NCBI RefSeq assembly: GCF_900101845.1
Contig: NZ_FNAM01000001.1
Location: forward strand, 357,003-421,002
Length of the DNA: 64,000 bases
Source of the DNA: Sporomusa acidovorans
Lineage (GTDB): Bacteria > Bacillota > Negativicutes > Sporomusales > Sporomusaceae
Direction: 5' to 3'
How positions within the stretch are numbered: position 1 is the first letter of the stretch; every line of letters begins with the position of its first letter. Below, one piece after another: positions 16,419 to 25,329 of the stretch. The notes beneath the pieces were generated by a model that had not been told where the DNA came from, ran no database searches, and worked only from the letters and a program-made list of their open reading frames with translations. Both the position numbers and the translations under genes were made by a program.

Positions 16419-18065
16419 TTAGCGGCTAAGAATAGTTTTGAGGTCATCCTCTGGTGTACTGATTGGCTTTAAATTGAACTTATCAACCAAGATGTTCAAA
16501 ACAGTACCCGACAAGAAAGCCGGTAGAGAAGGTCCGATATAGATGTTCTTGATGCCAAGCGCGAGCAATGTAAGCAATATGCAGACTGCTTTTTGTTCAT
16601 ACCAGGAAAGGACCAAGGTCAAGGGCAAATCATTCACGCCGCATTTAAAGGCATTGGCAAGCGCCACAGCGACCTGGATGGCTGAGTACGCATCATTACA
16701 TTGCCCCATATCAAGAATTCGGGGAATTCCACCTATATCCCCAATGTTAAGATCATTAAACCGATATTTGCCGCAAGCCAAAGTCAATATCACCGTATCT
16801 TTTGGTGCCTGCTGTACAAATTCCGTATAATAATTCCGTCCCGGTCTGGCACCGTCGCAGCCTCCAACCAGGAAAAAATGTTTAATGGCGCCAGCCTTGA
16901 CAGCTTCAATAACTTTATCAGCAACCCCTAGTACAGCATTACGGGCGAACCCTGTCATTAATTCCGTTCCGCCATTAATACCGGTAAATTGCTTATCTTG
17001 TTTCCATCCACCTAATTCCAGAGCTTTGTTAATAATTGGCGTAAAATCTTTTTGCGACGTACCTCTTTCTTTGGCTGCAAGTCCAAAAAGTTCTAAAGCT
17101 TTCTCAATAAGCGAAGTAGAATCTTTTTTATTGCTTGCCGCGTCAGGTATATGTTTTAATCCCGGATAGCCAACTACGGCGGTTGTAAAAATACGGTCGG
17201 CATAAGATGACTTGGGCGGCATCAGACAGTTGGTGGTATAAAGAATGGGCGCGGGAATGTTGTCAAATTCTTTTTGCTGATTTTGCCAGGCTGTTCCGAA
17301 ATTTCCTCTGAGGTGCGCATATTCTTTGAGTTCCGGATAGGCGTGAGCAGGTAACATTTCACCATGGGTGTATATGTTGATCCCTTTTCCGTCGGTTTGC
17401 TCTAAAAGCTGTTTGAGATCATGCAGATCATGGCCTGTTACGACGATAAACGGTCCCTTTTCTACAAGGGTAGAAACCTTAGTCGGGACTGGATGTCCGA
17501 AAGTCGTTGTATTTGCCTCATCCAACAAGCCCATACATTTTAGATTGATTTGACCGAACTCCATCAATAAATTCAGCCATTCTTCCGCGGTATGGGGTTC
17601 GCCGAGAGCACGCATTCCCTTATAAAACCATGCGGTTACTTCATCATTTTTTTTATCCAGTACATAGGCATGCCATGCATAGGCTGCCATGCCCCGCAAT
17701 CCCAGCAACAGTGTGGATCGCAAAGATACAATGTCCTCGTTACCTGTCCATAACTCGTTCACAGGAAAGTCTTTGGCGCTGGCATCTAATTTGTTCTTTT
17801 CATTCCTGATAAGATTAACTAGTTCGGAGATACGTGTATTATCAAAATTTACATTGGTCACCGTAGCAAACAGCCCTAACATCATCAGTTCATCAGCCAA
17901 TTTATCAGGCGTTTTCTTAACGGCGGCACGTCCGAGGCCAACAAGTGCACACGTAAGTTCATCTTGCTTATTGGCCACCTCGGGCTTTTTACCACATACA
18001 CCTACTTTAGTACATCCTTTACCTCCGGCAGTTTGTTCACATTGAAAACAAAACATGTCTGACAT
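16419..18065 (-). CDS. hcp: Hydroxylamine reductase / hybrid cluster protein
   Basis: Hcp reduces hydroxylamine and, in vivo, probably nitric oxide, protecting anaerobes from nitrosative stress. The 548-residue protein begins with the proximal-cluster Cys motif (FCFQCEQTAGGKGC...GVCGK). It also has the hybrid-cluster ligands in the second half, including GGCDGARPGRNYY, LACGKYRF and GQCNDAYSA. The start ATG has GGGAGGAG six bases upstream. A divergent Crp/Fnr regulator, the usual companion (HcpR-like), lies 200 bases away. nrfHA at 52-53 kb fits the same nitrogen-oxide theme. Confidence 0.96.
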   Translation of the reverse strand: MSDMFCFQCEQTAGGKGCTKVGVCGKKPEVANKQDELTCALVGLGRAAVKKTPDKLADELMMLGLFATVTNVNFDNTRISELVNLIRNEKNKLDASAKDFPVNELWTGNEDIVSLRSTLLLGLRGMAAYAWHAYVLDKKNDEVTAWFYKGMRALGEPHTAEEWLNLLMEFGQINLKCMGLLDEANTTTFGHPVPTKVSTLVEKGPFIVVTGHDLHDLKQLLEQTDGKGINIYTHGEMLPAHAYPELKEYAHLRGNFGTAWQNQQKEFDNIPAPILYTTNCLMPPKSSYADRIFTTAVVGYPGLKHIPDAASNKKDSTSLIEKALELFGLAAKERGTSQKDFTPIINKALELGGWKQDKQFTGINGGTELMTGFARNAVLGVADKVIEAVKAGAIKHFFLVGGCDGARPGRNYYTEFVQQAPKDTVILTLACGKYRFNDLNIGDIGGIPRILDMGQCNDAYSAIQVAVALANAFKCGVNDLPLTLVLSWYEQKAVCILLTLLALGIKNIYIGPSLPAFLSGTVLNILVDKFNLKPISTPEDDLKTILSR

Positions 18066-18184
18066 TTTTTTCTCCTCCCTAAGCTTGAAATTTTTTCAGC
18101 AGTCTTCTATACTTTTCCAAAATTTATTGATGGTTCACTCTGGATTCCACCAAAACCTGTTTTATGATGCCAGCAAGTTGGATC

Positions 18185-18244
18185 TTGTTTTTTCTGATTT
18201 TATTGTATTATAATATAGAATAAAAATCGGTAGCCATGGCTACC
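18185..18244 (+). promoter_or_regulatory. Promoter and palindromic operator of the Crp/Fnr gene
   Basis: TTGTTT (18185-18190), an 18-base spacer and TATAAT (18209-18214) form a probable promoter. The perfect 16-base palindrome GGTAGCCATGGCTACC (18229-18244) lies just downstream of the expected start site, ending 20 bases before the start codon. That position suits autorepression. No second copy is visible close to hcp. Confidence 0.6.
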
Positions 18245-18264
18245 AAAATAAGGTTGGGATATTT

Positions 18265-18957
18265 TTGAATAGGAAATTTTTAGAAGTTCTTATGCAGTCA
18301 CCATTATTTTATGGTATTACCGCTGATGCATTAGAAGCTGTGATTCATTGTCTACAACCTAAAGTTTATACCTACTCAAAAGGCAGTTACGTTACTGTTG
18401 AAGGTGAGCGTTTTACCGGATTAGGTATCCTGCTAACCGGTAAGGCGTCAGTAATAAAGGAAAATGCGGCAGGAAACCGAATTGTTATGTCACTGCTTAC
18501 ACCGGGCGACATGTTTGGAGAAATGTTTGTATTTTCCACAAGCAAGATCTGGCCCTTATCAGTTATTAGTCAGGATGAATGTCAAGTAATGTTTTGGCCG
18601 TCAATAAAAATTATAGGAACTTGTTCTAAAGTTTGTGCAAACCATAAACAGATTATCTCCAATATGTTAACGATTGTATCGGAAAAAGCAATCACACTAA
18701 ATCGGAAGGTTGAGTATCTTGCAATTAAAGGCATGCGCGAAAAAATAAGTACCTATTTACTTGAGCAGTACAAGTTAACGGCCAGTCAGACTTTTACTAT
18801 AATGTTAAATCGTAATGATTTGGCCGATTTTCTCAACGTTTCCCGGACGGCTCTTTCTAGAGAAATGGGCAGAATGCGTGACGAAGGCCTGATTGAATAT
18901 TACCGCTCCTCCATAAAAATCAAAAATCTAGATGCTTTAACAAAGGTGGTGGAATAA
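18265..18957 (+). CDS. Crp/Fnr family transcriptional regulator (HcpR-like)
   Basis: The 230-residue protein has an N-terminal cyclic-nucleotide-binding-type beta roll (residues about 15-130, with the GDMFGEMFVF segment) and a C-terminal winged helix with the recognition helix NVSRTALSREMGRMRDEG. No N-terminal Cys cluster of the Fnr type is present, so it is unlikely to be an iron-sulfur oxygen sensor. Its position, divergent from hcp, matches HcpR regulators that respond to nitric oxide or nitrite; this is an inference from context. Translation starts at TTG 18265. Confidence 0.85.
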   Translation: MNRKFLEVLMQSPLFYGITADALEAVIHCLQPKVYTYSKGSYVTVEGERFTGLGILLTGKASVIKENAAGNRIVMSLLTPGDMFGEMFVFSTSKIWPLSVISQDECQVMFWPSIKIIGTCSKVCANHKQIISNMLTIVSEKAITLNRKVEYLAIKGMREKISTYLLEQYKLTASQTFTIMLNRNDLADFLNVSRTALSREMGRMRDEGLIEYYRSSIKIKNLDALTKVVE

Positions 18958-19071
18958 ACACAATCAATTGTTTGATAGATTGTGTTCACGCCTTGAATAC
19001 TAATTAGACAAAAAATTTCTCCATTACCGGACAAAGCCTGTTATTAAGCGAATACTATGAAAATTTTAAAG

Positions 19072-19107
19072 ATCCTGTTTCTATATTTCTTTCTATAGAA
19101 ACAGGAT
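19072..19107. terminator. Bidirectional terminator at the end of the nicotinate operon
   Basis: A perfect 14-pair stem with an eight-base loop lies between the convergent Crp/Fnr gene and the last gene of the nicotinate operon. T-rich tracts follow on both strands. It is a convincing end for both transcripts. A second weaker stem (AACACAATC/GATTGTGTT) sits right after the Crp/Fnr stop. Confidence 0.75.
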
Positions 19108-19165
19108 TTTCCATTAAGCTGCGCCGCGGGATTAATCATGATATTCCACGGTTTATCAGTATTTT

Positions 19166-19477
19166 TCAGATTAACTGTATAAATAAATTCATAATTCCCC
19201 CGCAGGCCATTCCCTCATTACCGGCAACGCTATTAAGCAAAGTGACGATGCAACTTGACGCTTTCCCTTCATCCATGGCTAATAACGCCCTCTGTTTTGC
19301 CTCGGCCTCGGCACATCCGCCGCCAATTGTGCCAATGATACGTCCGTCAGGTGTCACCAGCATTTGACTGCCCACTTTGCTAGGAGTCGATCCTCTTTTG
19401 GCAATAATAGTAACCAGCGCTGCCTTATTGCCATCCAACAAAAGCTTATTGATTATCGGCAACAATTTGCCATTCAT
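19166..19477 (-). CDS. XdhC/CoxI N-domain protein
   Basis: This 103-residue protein is a lone XdhC_CoxI domain, with the conserved KRGSTPSKVGSQMLV and GTIGGGCAEAEA motifs and a terminal ACGG. XdhC proteins bind molybdenum cofactor, help insert its terminal sulfur (or selenium) and hand it to xanthine-dehydrogenase-type enzymes. The full family member usually has this domain fused to a Rossmann domain; here the Rossmann part is in the preceding gene, which overlaps by 32 bases. Its client is almost certainly the nicotinate dehydrogenase of this operon. Confidence 0.85.
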   Translation of the reverse strand: MNGKLLPIINKLLLDGNKAALVTIIAKRGSTPSKVGSQMLVTPDGRIIGTIGGGCAEAEAKQRALLAMDEGKASSCIVTLLNSVAGNEGMACGGIMNLFIQLI

Positions 19478-20255
19478 GCCTAATCCCCCCGGTTATGCTC
19501 ATTGGCCTACCTGGCCGGCAGTTAAATACACTTACTACTTCGGTTGCTATACTCAAAGCTATCTCCGTCGGAGTCTGCGCACCTATATCTAGACCGATTG
19601 GCGCGCGGATTTTTTTTAGGCTTGCTTCCGCTACGCCTTCTTCATACAAAAGCCTTAGTGTTTCCCTTACACGCGACTTACTGCCAATCATCCCCAGATA
19701 ACCGGCTCTTGTGTTAATAGCGGCTCGCAAGCATTGCAAATCATACTGATGACCACGAGTAACAATGATGATAGCCGTATGAGCATCTACATTAGGGCAA
19801 AGCTCCGCCAGCGCCTGTTTAAAACTTTGCAGCAACACTTGATTGGCTTTAGGAAATCTGTGCTTATTAGCAAAATCGGGGCGATCATCTACCACGGTTA
19901 TCTCGTAGTTGAGCATCGCCAGAACCTCTACAAGGTGGCGGCTTATATGGCCTGCCCCAAAAATCAGTACTTTATGCGTTTTAGAAGGCTGATCCCAAAA
20001 GAGCTGATAACCTTGTAAGTTTTCATAATCTAAATCAATAACCGTAGGCTGTTTCCAGGTAAGCTGTTCCACGGTTCTCACCACATACTCAGTGAAGGAT
20101 TCGTTAATCAACAGGCCTTCTGCTCTACCGTCGGCATAAAGCAGCAGCATTTGCCCTTCATTGCCTTTGCGGCAATGGGGACAGGCGACCAACGTAATCA
20201 ACGACACTGCTATACCATTTTGGACCGCGTTGTATAACTGCGAAAATAAGTTCAT
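19446..20255 (-). CDS. XdhC family Mo-hydroxylase maturation protein
   Basis: This protein of about 269 residues has a divergent N-terminal part (about 1-95, with a CPHC pair) and a C-terminal XdhC Rossmann domain containing IFGAGHISRHLVEVL, VVDDRPDFA and GMIGSKSRV, with the family tail IGLDIGAQTPTEIALSI. It matures the molybdenum cofactor of nicotinate dehydrogenase. The start at ATG 20255 overlaps the yqeB stop as ATGA and has GGGGGGA upstream; an ATG at 20273 is less likely. Confidence 0.88.
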   Translation of the reverse strand: MNLFSQLYNAVQNGIAVSLITLVACPHCRKGNEGQMLLLYADGRAEGLLINESFTEYVVRTVEQLTWKQPTVIDLDYENLQGYQLFWDQPSKTHKVLIFGAGHISRHLVEVLAMLNYEITVVDDRPDFANKHRFPKANQVLLQSFKQALAELCPNVDAHTAIIIVTRGHQYDLQCLRAAINTRAGYLGMIGSKSRVRETLRLLYEEGVAEASLKKIRAPIGLDIGAQTPTEIALSIATEVVSVFNCRPGRPMSITGGIRHEWQIVADNQ

Positions 20256-21043
20256 ATCTTTCCCCCCAACCAAAGCAAAGCTTCCAGTACACCCCCACCG
20301 ATAGCCCTGGCTTTATCAGAAATGCTAAAACAATGTTCCAAACGGCAACGCGGATCAACGTCGCCCACCTTCATTCCTTGCTTGACCGTTAGCCCATCAT
20401 GCAGTATGCCGCGCAATATACCTGATATTTTTGCTTTAACCGGTATCTTATCCACATAGGCAACAATATCATTGGGGCTAACGATGTCGCCAATCTTTCT
20501 TTTGGCTTGAAATATGCCATCGGTAGCAGCTTTTATGACCCGTTCCTGCGTATAGCCGCCGATATTTCCGGGAACGCCGGTATTAGGTAAAGCCGTACCT
20601 TGCGTTATCACTCGCCCAAGATCATGTCCGCGCATCGTTTCAACAACAGCGTGAACATCCTGACCAGCCACAAATCCGGGGCCGGTTCCAATCACTATAC
20701 CGGCGTCAGTAAGAAAGGTTCCGGTATTTTTCTTGGCTAAAATTGCATCAACGACTGCCCACGGTTTAAGCAACCGCACTACGGTTGCCTGGGGATCTAT
20801 AAGTACGGGTATTTTCCCCAACGACAATAGTTTCCTTATGTCTTCTTTCTTCGCAAGTTTCGCTTCCATACCTTCAACCAAAGCATTCCCGGCATAGATT
20901 GCTTCGGCAAACGCTACCGTATAGCGAATAACTGTCGGTTTGGTCAATTCAGTAATAACAACGTCAAACCCACTGCGGAAAAGTCTGTGCACAATACCGG
21001 TTGCAATATCTCCGCCACCTTTAACAACGACCAGCTTTCTCAT
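20252..21043 (-). CDS. yqeB: Selenium-dependent molybdenum hydroxylase maturation protein YqeB
   Basis: The 263-residue protein matches the YqeB/EF2563 family. It starts with a nucleotide-binding KGGGDIATGI motif, and has the middle GTGPGFVAG and PNTGVPGNIGGYT segments and a beta-rich biotinyl-like C-terminus. The family travels with genes for molybdenum hydroxylases that carry labile, non-selenocysteine selenium. The nicotinate dehydrogenase of E. barkeri is such an enzyme, so its presence in this operon predicts selenium in the enzyme here as well. Confidence 0.88.
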   Translation of the reverse strand: MRKLVVVKGGGDIATGIVHRLFRSGFDVVITELTKPTVIRYTVAFAEAIYAGNALVEGMEAKLAKKEDIRKLLSLGKIPVLIDPQATVVRLLKPWAVVDAILAKKNTGTFLTDAGIVIGTGPGFVAGQDVHAVVETMRGHDLGRVITQGTALPNTGVPGNIGGYTQERVIKAATDGIFQAKRKIGDIVSPNDIVAYVDKIPVKAKISGILRGILHDGLTVKQGMKVGDVDPRCRLEHCFSISDKARAIGGGVLEALLWLGGKI

Positions 21044-21074
21044 TGGTTAACCCTTATCCGTTATCATATTTTGT

Positions 21075-21962
21075 TCACGCTTGTTGCGTCCAATTATCAT
21101 ATACCTGACTTATTGCCTGATTGAGCGCCCTGTGCACTAATACAGGACCCGCCGTTTTCTTATATGCGGCCGAAGCACGCTGGCCAAGCGTTGCGCTAAG
21201 TTCCTCACATGCTGCCTGTACGCTTTTTGCTACTGCGGCAGTGGTTAAGTCAGCCCCCACCAGAACATTTTCCGCTTTATGCAATCTAAAAGGATTCTGA
21301 GCCACTGAACCGGCTGCAATCCGGCAATCGGTAACGGTGTTGCTTTCCCGTGAATACCCGACTACCGCTGCCATACTGATGCGGGAAATTGCCAAGGCAT
21401 TGCGCCGGCCGAGCTTGATAAAAGCACTGCCGCCAGTAGCAGGCAGCGCATCAACTGTAATCAATTTAACAAATTCATCAGCTGCCAGTTTCGTTTTGCC
21501 AATACCTAAATAAAAATCCTTAAGCGGTATTTGCCGTTCACCGTGATCGCTAGTTATTGTCAACACAGCGTTAAGCGCCATTAAAGCCGGCAGCGTATCC
21601 CCGGCCGGCGAGGCATTGGCTATATTGCCCCCCACTGTTCCGGTGTTTCTGATTTGCGGCGAACCGACAGAGGCCGACGCCTGGGCAAGTAAAAAGGCTT
21701 TGGAGCGAATTAAAGGGGATTCAGCTAATTCAGTAAAGGTGGTCATTGGCCCAACAATAATTTTATCAGCTTGCTCTGTTATGCCTTTTAGTTCCGGAAT
21801 AAATTTCAAGGAAACAATGCATTCAGGGTCAATCTTATGCTCGCGCAACTGAATTACAACGTCAGTACCACCAGCAAGAATTTTTGCTCCGGTCTTTTTC
21901 GTGGATAAGAATTCTGTTAATTGTTTGATATTTTTAGGTGCATAGTAAGTCAGCAATTTCAT
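21075..21962 (-). CDS. ndhF: Nicotinate dehydrogenase FAD subunit
   Basis: NdhF carries FAD and delivers electrons from nicotinate hydroxylation to NADP+. The 295-residue protein is a CoxM-type FAD-binding subunit. The FAD pyrophosphate loops ILAGGTDVVIQ (about residue 30) and RNTGTVGGNIANASPAGD (about residue 105) are both present, followed by the CO-dehydrogenase flavoprotein C-terminal domain. The length equals that of the E. barkeri subunit (about 33 kDa). It is separated from ndhSLM by four genes, which is unusual for a single enzyme complex. Confidence 0.92.
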   Translation of the reverse strand: MKLLTYYAPKNIKQLTEFLSTKKTGAKILAGGTDVVIQLREHKIDPECIVSLKFIPELKGITEQADKIIVGPMTTFTELAESPLIRSKAFLLAQASASVGSPQIRNTGTVGGNIANASPAGDTLPALMALNAVLTITSDHGERQIPLKDFYLGIGKTKLAADEFVKLITVDALPATGGSAFIKLGRRNALAISRISMAAVVGYSRESNTVTDCRIAAGSVAQNPFRLHKAENVLVGADLTTAAVAKSVQAACEELSATLGQRASAAYKKTAGPVLVHRALNQAISQVYDNWTQQA

Positions 21963-22032
21963 CCATGCTTACCTCCTAAACTTTTCTTGGTAGACCGATT
22001 ATCTCAATAAAAATCACTGCCCCGGCCTTGAT

Positions 22033-22869
22033 CTACTCTTCCTCAAATAGATTTTCAGCCAGATCATTCAGTTGCTGCGCTGTGCCGTTCACTTGCTGCA
22101 CGACCCCCGCAACCTGGGTGGAAGCCTGAGCTATCTGTCCAATTAAGTCATTGACGTGGGATAGCTGTTCATACAAACTGCCACTGTCTTTTTGTAATTG
22201 CTGTAACGCAGTACTAATGTTTTTGGTAGACTCCGCACTGTTTGCCGCAAGTTTCCTAATTTCCTCGGCAACAACACCGAAACCACGGCCGGCGTCACCA
22301 ACTCTGGCCGCCTCGATGGCTGCATTTAAGCCTAACAAGTTCGTTTGACTGGCAATATCTTTAATAAAGCCAATTACCTGATCAGTTTCCCCGACCCGAA
22401 TCTGAGAATCTTTTGCCGTTTGCGAAAGTGTACAGCTAACCGCGGAAATTTCCTCGGTTTGCGCGGAAATTTCCTCGGTATTGCTTGCTAATACCTCAAG
22501 GTTTTCTGCCAGTTTTCCGGCCATATCCCGTAGTAATTCTTCCCGCTCAATCGTCTGGGTAACGGCAATCGAACCAATGATTTCTCCTGTTTCCGATGTG
22601 ATTGGCAACGACATGGTGGTATAGGGTACACCATAATGCGACTTATCTACATGACCAACTACGCGGCGACCTTCATGCACCGCCCGGTAAATTCCCGTTC
22701 CGGCTAAAAGTTTATCGCCCTGTTGACATTTTAAATCAAGTTTGTTAGCAGGCAGATACAGGCGTATTTGTTCACAGTCAGTAAGTGTTACACCAATTTG
22801 ACCGCCGAAAAGCGTGTGGATCATCGGTAATACGCAATGATAATAATCCAGATAATTTTTCGGTTCCAT
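22033..22869 (-). CDS. Soluble methyl-accepting chemotaxis protein
   Basis: The 278-residue protein has no membrane segment. Residues 1-105 are a small-molecule sensor-like domain ([18 protein letters not shown], then [19 protein letters not shown]), and residues about 110-278 are a short signalling domain with the hairpin tip [20 protein letters not shown]. Such short cytosolic chemoreceptors couple metabolism to swimming through CheA/CheW. Its position inside the operon suggests that it reports nicotinate or an intermediate. The sensor half resembles the duplicated domain of the sigma-54 activator at 44-45 kb. The start has GGAGAGGTGA upstream and overlaps the previous gene by 92 bases. Confidence 0.85.
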   Translation of the reverse strand: MEPKNYLDYYHCVLPMIHTLFGGQIGVTLTDCEQIRLYLPANKLDLKCQQGDKLLAGTGIYRAVHEGRRVVGHVDKSHYGVPYTTMSLPITSETGEIIGSIAVTQTIEREELLRDMAGKLAENLEVLASNTEEISAQTEEISAVSCTLSQTAKDSQIRVGETDQVIGFIKDIASQTNLLGLNAAIEAARVGDAGRGFGVVAEEIRKLAANSAESTKNISTALQQLQKDSGSLYEQLSHVNDLIGQIAQASTQVAGVVQQVNGTAQQLNDLAENLFEEE

Positions 22870-23728
22870 GATTCACCTCTCCTATAGTTGTTCTTTCGGC
22901 CGGCTGAGCAAAATCGTTAGGAATAAACACTCCGTAATGATTAATAAAAATTGCCGCTCCTTTAATTTGCCCTCTGCTAAGCCACGCTTGTGCCTTTTGC
23001 CAGCCGTTGCGCAAGGATTTTTCTATAATTTCCTGCGGCAAAGCGCCAACACTGGCAACAACGTAGTGGCCTTTTATATCAATATTAGGATCAAGCGTTT
23101 CGGCAAGTACCCTCTGAATATTAGGATGCGGCGCATACGTTGCATTGCCCAGACTTGTTGCGCAAGCATCCGCAAAAGCAGCCGAACCTGCCGCGACCAC
23201 AGCAGCGGTCGCTATGCCCTTTGTGAAACTTCGCCCGCCCAGCCCGCTGGTTGTAATGCCGCCAATACCATCCTGGGCAGTTATTTGCTTAACATGAGTA
23301 AAGGGCGCCGCCAGCGCCGGCGCCAAGCCTACCGCCACACTTTCATTGTTCCGCAGTCGGACAGCTATATCGCCGCCGTTATTGATAATTACCTTGGTAG
23401 CACCTTGCGCAACCAAATAATCCGCAACAAGATCGGCAAAGGAACCGGCAACAGCCGCCATCGGCGTAAGAGTTTCATCCCCTGATTCCCGGACGGCGGC
23501 TACCATTTTTTGCAAAATGGCAGGAAGCTCGCTTATATCCCCGACTTCAGCCTGTGGCAGAGCTGCAATATGCTTATGTTTAGCTAATTCATCAAGGAGT
23601 CTCATCGCCTCGCGGGCAGCCACCCTTTGCTGCTTAATGAGCGGCTGTCCGTGGCAACTGGCTTGAATCGTCATTTGTATAGGACCATAATCCAATTTTA
23701 CCAGATTGGACTTTAGCGTCTCGATCAT
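22778..23728 (-). CDS. UPF0280 (ApbE-like) protein, candidate flavin transferase
   Basis: The 316-residue protein belongs to UPF0280, a relative of the FMN transferase ApbE. ApbE-like features are visible: the [13 protein letters not shown] strand-loop, the [14 protein letters not shown] segment and the [12 protein letters not shown] motif with an acidic metal-binding position. ApbE attaches FMN to Ser/Thr of redox proteins. The gene overlaps hnr by four bases (ATGA), and the E. barkeri Hnr carries covalently bound flavin, so flavinylation of Hnr is an attractive but untested role. The last 30 residues read over the start of the next gene and may be a late addition. Confidence 0.8.
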   Translation of the reverse strand: MIETLKSNLVKLDYGPIQMTIQASCHGQPLIKQQRVAAREAMRLLDELAKHKHIAALPQAEVGDISELPAILQKMVAAVRESGDETLTPMAAVAGSFADLVADYLVAQGATKVIINNGGDIAVRLRNNESVAVGLAPALAAPFTHVKQITAQDGIGGITTSGLGGRSFTKGIATAAVVAAGSAAFADACATSLGNATYAPHPNIQRVLAETLDPNIDIKGHYVVASVGALPQEIIEKSLRNGWQKAQAWLSRGQIKGAAIFINHYGVFIPNDFAQPAERTTIGEVNHGTEKLSGLLSLRITDDPHAFRRSNWCNTY

Positions 23729-25236
23729 TCTTTCTGCTCCGCTGCAACCTCACCCACAGGGCGTATATGTCCCATATGGCCGCCAATTTTCTGATACGTT
23801 TCTTTGGTGAGCGTATATTCGACCGGCACAACTGTAGCCGGCGTAGCCACCCAGGTAAAAGCCTTAGGAACGACCTTTTCCACATCCACCATAAAGTTAA
23901 TACCGCCACCGGGCAAAATAAATGTCGGTGCCCCGCCGATTGTCAGCTTGGCTTCATTAGCGTGAACCGCTTTTGACAGCTTAATCGGATAGTTTGTAAC
24001 ACCCGCCCGGGCACTGCCGCCTGTGCCGCCGACATAAACAGCGGCCACTCTGGCATCTTCACAATTAGCGGCAATTAGGTCAACAGCCGCCTGCACATCA
24101 GACGTCATCGCGACTTCTTTTACCGACCCGTCAGCTTGTACTTCTAATAATCCCGCCTTTTGACCGGTAGTTTCCGTAACAAGAATTTTCATGCCCGCCT
24201 GCGCTAGATGCATGTCAACGGCTTTAACCGCCTGAATCGGAGTCTCGATATGGGTGCCGCCCCAGCCGTGTCCCGCCTCACCAAAATAACGTCCGCGGGT
24301 ACTTTTCCGTCCATTGACTACAACCCCGCTGAATTTCATCCCGACTTCTTCCCCGGCACGGTGCTCGGACAACAAGCCAATGACATGATAATCTAAAATA
24401 ATAGCCTCATCCACTACTTTGGACAACTGGCCGGCAAACATCCCAATTGTCGCACTGCCGCAGCCTACCCGCATTTTTTCTTCGGCTATATCATCAATGA
24501 TTGGCGCATGGCCGACCTGCAATTCCAGTTTGCTGCCTTGCTCAACCTGCAGCGTTACCCGCTCACCATTGGCAATTTGTACGATTGTTCTGGCGGCCAT
24601 GAAACCGGCTCTGCCGCTACTTAAAATATTGGCACCGCCGATTGACAGCATTTTTGCTCCATATTCTTCCGTATCAACCATGCCAATTACTTGGCCTTCG
24701 CGACGCACCTTAGCCCCCTCAGCGCCAATATGACGGTTACAGTCAATTTTCACCTTAATCCCGCTATAACTCAGCGGTGCTTCCGTGACGACCGTTACCA
24801 CTTCGACACCGTCCACGGAATCGGCGACAATGTGCGGCGCCGGCTTACAGCACGGATATTCGGTCCCGGAACCGACCGCCGTGATGAGCGGCTTAGCCGG
24901 AACTTCCGGGTGCGCAGCGCCGGAATTTGTATTCGTAATTGCCAGCGGTCTGTTCCGAACAAGTCTACCGTCAACATTAGTATAACGCCGACAAGCGCCC
25001 TGAAACTCCGGCTTAATTTCACATTCAACAGGACAGGAACGGCATTTGACGGCCTGAGCAGCAGGCTCTTCCCTTCTAGTAATAGCGCCAGCCGGACAGA
25101 CCCTTAGACAAACACCGCAGCTTGCACAGGCTTCATAAATTTCCGCTTTTTTATCGACAAGACCAATGGCTCCCACCGGACAGTTTTTTACACAAATTCC
25201 ACAGCCTTTACAAAGTTCTTTATCAACTAACATCAT
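23725..25236 (-). CDS. hnr: 6-hydroxynicotinate reductase
   Basis: Hnr uses reduced ferredoxin to reduce 6-hydroxynicotinate to 1,4,5,6-tetrahydro-6-oxonicotinate. The 503-residue protein starts with two ferredoxin motifs (C9, C12, C15, C19 and C37, C40, C43, C47). A third Cys group follows (C65, C68, C72, C82). This fits the two [4Fe-4S] and one [2Fe-2S] clusters reported for the E. barkeri enzyme. The rest is a flavoprotein-like domain rich in glycine, including CGSAT at 259-263, which resembles an ApbE flavinylation site. The neighbouring UPF0280 gene may attach the flavin. Confidence 0.9.
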   Translation of the reverse strand: MMLVDKELCKGCGICVKNCPVGAIGLVDKKAEIYEACASCGVCLRVCPAGAITRREEPAAQAVKCRSCPVECEIKPEFQGACRRYTNVDGRLVRNRPLAITNTNSGAAHPEVPAKPLITAVGSGTEYPCCKPAPHIVADSVDGVEVVTVVTEAPLSYSGIKVKIDCNRHIGAEGAKVRREGQVIGMVDTEEYGAKMLSIGGANILSSGRAGFMAARTIVQIANGERVTLQVEQGSKLELQVGHAPIIDDIAEEKMRVGCGSATIGMFAGQLSKVVDEAIILDYHVIGLLSEHRAGEEVGMKFSGVVVNGRKSTRGRYFGEAGHGWGGTHIETPIQAVKAVDMHLAQAGMKILVTETTGQKAGLLEVQADGSVKEVAMTSDVQAAVDLIAANCEDARVAAVYVGGTGGSARAGVTNYPIKLSKAVHANEAKLTIGGAPTFILPGGGINFMVDVEKVVPKAFTWVATPATVVPVEYTLTKETYQKIGGHMGHIRPVGEVAAEQKE

Positions 25237-25284
25237 ACAGCTCCTCTCTGAATCAACTTTGTAATTTCCTATAGTGTGTATAGG

Positions 25285-25312
25285 CTGGGCAGAGAATCTT
25301 TTCTCTGCCCAG
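25285..25312. repeat. Intercistronic hairpin between MFS gene and hnr
   Basis: A perfect 12-pair stem (CTGGGCAGAGAA/TTCTCTGCCCAG) with a four-base loop fills most of the 93-base gap. No T run follows on the minus strand, so it is more likely an mRNA-processing or stabilising element than a terminator. Confidence 0.6.
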
Positions 25313-25329
25313 ACAGACTATTGATGTTT

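Noticed and set aside
22868..23485. 205-residue plus-strand open frame
   Set aside because: Antisense shadow of the UPF0280 gene caused by high GC third positions.
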